Shown here one piece after another: positions 63,297-64,000 of a DNA stretch of 64,000 nucleotides (position 1 is the stretch's first letter; every line of letters starts with the position of its first letter). The DNA comes from Chitinophagales bacterium (GTDB taxonomy: Bacteria; Bacteroidota; Bacteroidia; Chitinophagales; UBA10324). The DNA is taken from NCBI GenBank assembly GCA_013816805.1, contig JACDDS010000012.1, positions 1-64,000 on the forward strand, read 5' to 3'. The position numbers and the translations under genes were made by a program. Under the pieces are notes generated by a model. The model made no database searches. It saw only the letters and a list, made by a program, of their open reading frames with translations, and was not told where the DNA came from.

Positions 63297-63330
63297 AAAG
63301 CTGATGCTTAAATCATCGGCTTTTTTTATT
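63297..63330 (+). terminator. Terminator of the DUF2541-like gene
   Basis: AAGCTGATG (63298-63306) pairs with CATCGGCTT (one G-T pair) across a 7-base loop, followed by a run of seven T (63321-63327). Confidence 0.85.
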
Positions 63331-63520
63331 GTAATTGACATACTGTGACCTATTAATACTGCCTAAAAACTAAAAGTAATTTTTTATCAGTTAATTTAAT
63401 TATTTCATTTTAGGCTTGGAATGAATTACTTCCCGTTCAGAATATAAAAAAGCTTGTTAGAAGATTAATATCTCGTTTAGATTTTAATTATATTCAAATT
63501 GTATACTTAAAATCTACAAC

Positions 63521-64000
63521 ATGAAAAAGATTTCACTTCTTTTAATCTTCACCTTATTTTCAGCTACCATGCTGTTTGCCCAAAGCTGGGTTTCGCGTTA
63601 TAATGGTATTAGAAAAGGCATTGATGTTATTAAAGCGCTGGTCGTTGATGATGCAGGTAACGTATACGTAACCGGATATTCATCCAGCACTTCAAATGGA
63701 TTCGATTACCTGACTATTAAATACAATTCAAATGGTGCAACACAATGGACAGCCCGTTACAATGGACCCGCAAATGAAATGGATGAAGCCAAATCCATTT
63801 TTGTTGATCCTTCAGGAAATGTATATGTAACAGGAACAATTGATGCCTTTAGCGGCGATTTTATCAATGGTAATGCAGCCACTATTAAATATAGTCCTCA
63901 GGGACAACAACTTTGGGTGGCGATCTATGATGATGGGTTTGGACGGGAAGACGCCGGAAACTCAGTAAAAGTGGACGCCGCAGGAAACGTTTATATTACA
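63521..64000 (+). CDS. SBBP-repeat beta-propeller secreted protein (3' end outside window)
   Basis: The frame is open from this ATG to the end of the window (160 codons). A signal peptide (LLLIFTLFSATMLFAQS) is followed by repeats of about 50 residues with the pattern VDDAGNVYVTGYSSSTSNG, YLTIKYNSNGATQWTARYNG, then VDPSGNVYVTG and again VDAAGNVYIT. These are seven-bladed-propeller SBBP repeats. In Bacteroidota such proteins normally end in a type IX sorting domain, which would lie outside. Surface location is likely, and the target is unknown. Confidence 0.85.
   Translation, partial: MKKISLLLIFTLFSATMLFAQSWVSRYNGIRKGIDVIKALVVDDAGNVYVTGYSSSTSNGFDYLTIKYNSNGATQWTARYNGPANEMDEAKSIFVDPSGNVYVTGTIDAFSGDFINGNAATIKYSPQGQQLWVAIYDDGFGREDAGNSVKVDAAGNVYIT

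Noticed and set aside
1-64000. CRISPR arrays, rRNA genes, prophage genes and known insertion-sequence transposases
   Set aside because: No regularly spaced repeats, rRNA sequence, phage structural genes or transposase motifs were found anywhere in the window.

Overview
The window reads as a chromosome segment of an aerobic member of the Bacteroidota, most likely near Chitinophagales. The evidence is a type IX secretion tail on a sulfatase, a CzcA pump fused to its TolC channel, DUF6660 and HYC_CC_PP proteins beside metal pumps, and promoters of the TTTG/TAnnTTTG type. The placement comes from gene families and signals, not from a marker-gene tree. DNA is AT-rich throughout.

Region 1 (1-7544) is a carbohydrate-uptake operon, unusual for this phylum because it uses a MalFGK-type ABC importer rather than SusCD. 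It holds two permeases (the first cut by the window edge), two GH130-family enzymes, an (alpha/alpha)6-like lipoprotein, the ATPase and an outer-membrane porin. Region 2 (7618-16280) holds chromate transporter chrA, a CzcA-TolC fusion with its CzcB adaptor, and a scar where a P-type metal ATPase is joined to the 3' part of a second chrA. Region 3 (16934-25442) is a compact heme locus, hemA-C-D-E-F-B-L-H in one direction with hemJ convergent: every step from glutamyl-tRNA to heme by the oxygen-dependent route.

Region 4 (25443-36314) opens with debris: two copies of a short inverted-terminal-repeat element around a DUF6544 gene tail, and an AraC regulator tail. A Cus-type copper/silver efflux module follows (HYC_CC_PP protein, metal-binding lipoprotein, frameshifted CusA, TolC, two adaptors), then an ArsR-merTP mercury-type operon with a readable promoter/operator. 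Region 5 (36360-48917) has a nuclease relic, tRNA-Lys and mostly housekeeping genes: isoaspartyl peptidase, TPR membrane protein, enoyl-CoA hydratase, MazG, T9SS sulfatase, MerR regulator, RemB/Wzi-like outer-membrane protein, DedA, PfkA and dihydroorotase.

Region 6 (49150-52802) is a decayed operon. Four small genes in a row (DoxX-like, VOC, SRPBCC, DUF1801) each carry frameshifts, next to an intact DinB-like gene and a divergent GlxA-type AraC regulator. Region 7 (52852-64000) holds stress and envelope genes: alpha/beta hydrolase, YciF-type ferritin-like protein, zinc dehydrogenase, acetyltransferase, His/Met-rich lipoprotein, glycine-zipper stress protein, a LiaF-DUF4288-LytS-LytTR envelope-sensing operon, an RraB-domain lipoprotein, a YcaQ-like protein, and the start of a repeat-rich secreted beta-propeller protein.

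Two themes deserve attention. The heme operon is bracketed by heavy-metal modules. Gene remnants cluster in 15.3-16.3, 25.5-26.6, 36.4-36.7 and 49.1-51.1 kb, which marks these as turnover points of the chromosome.
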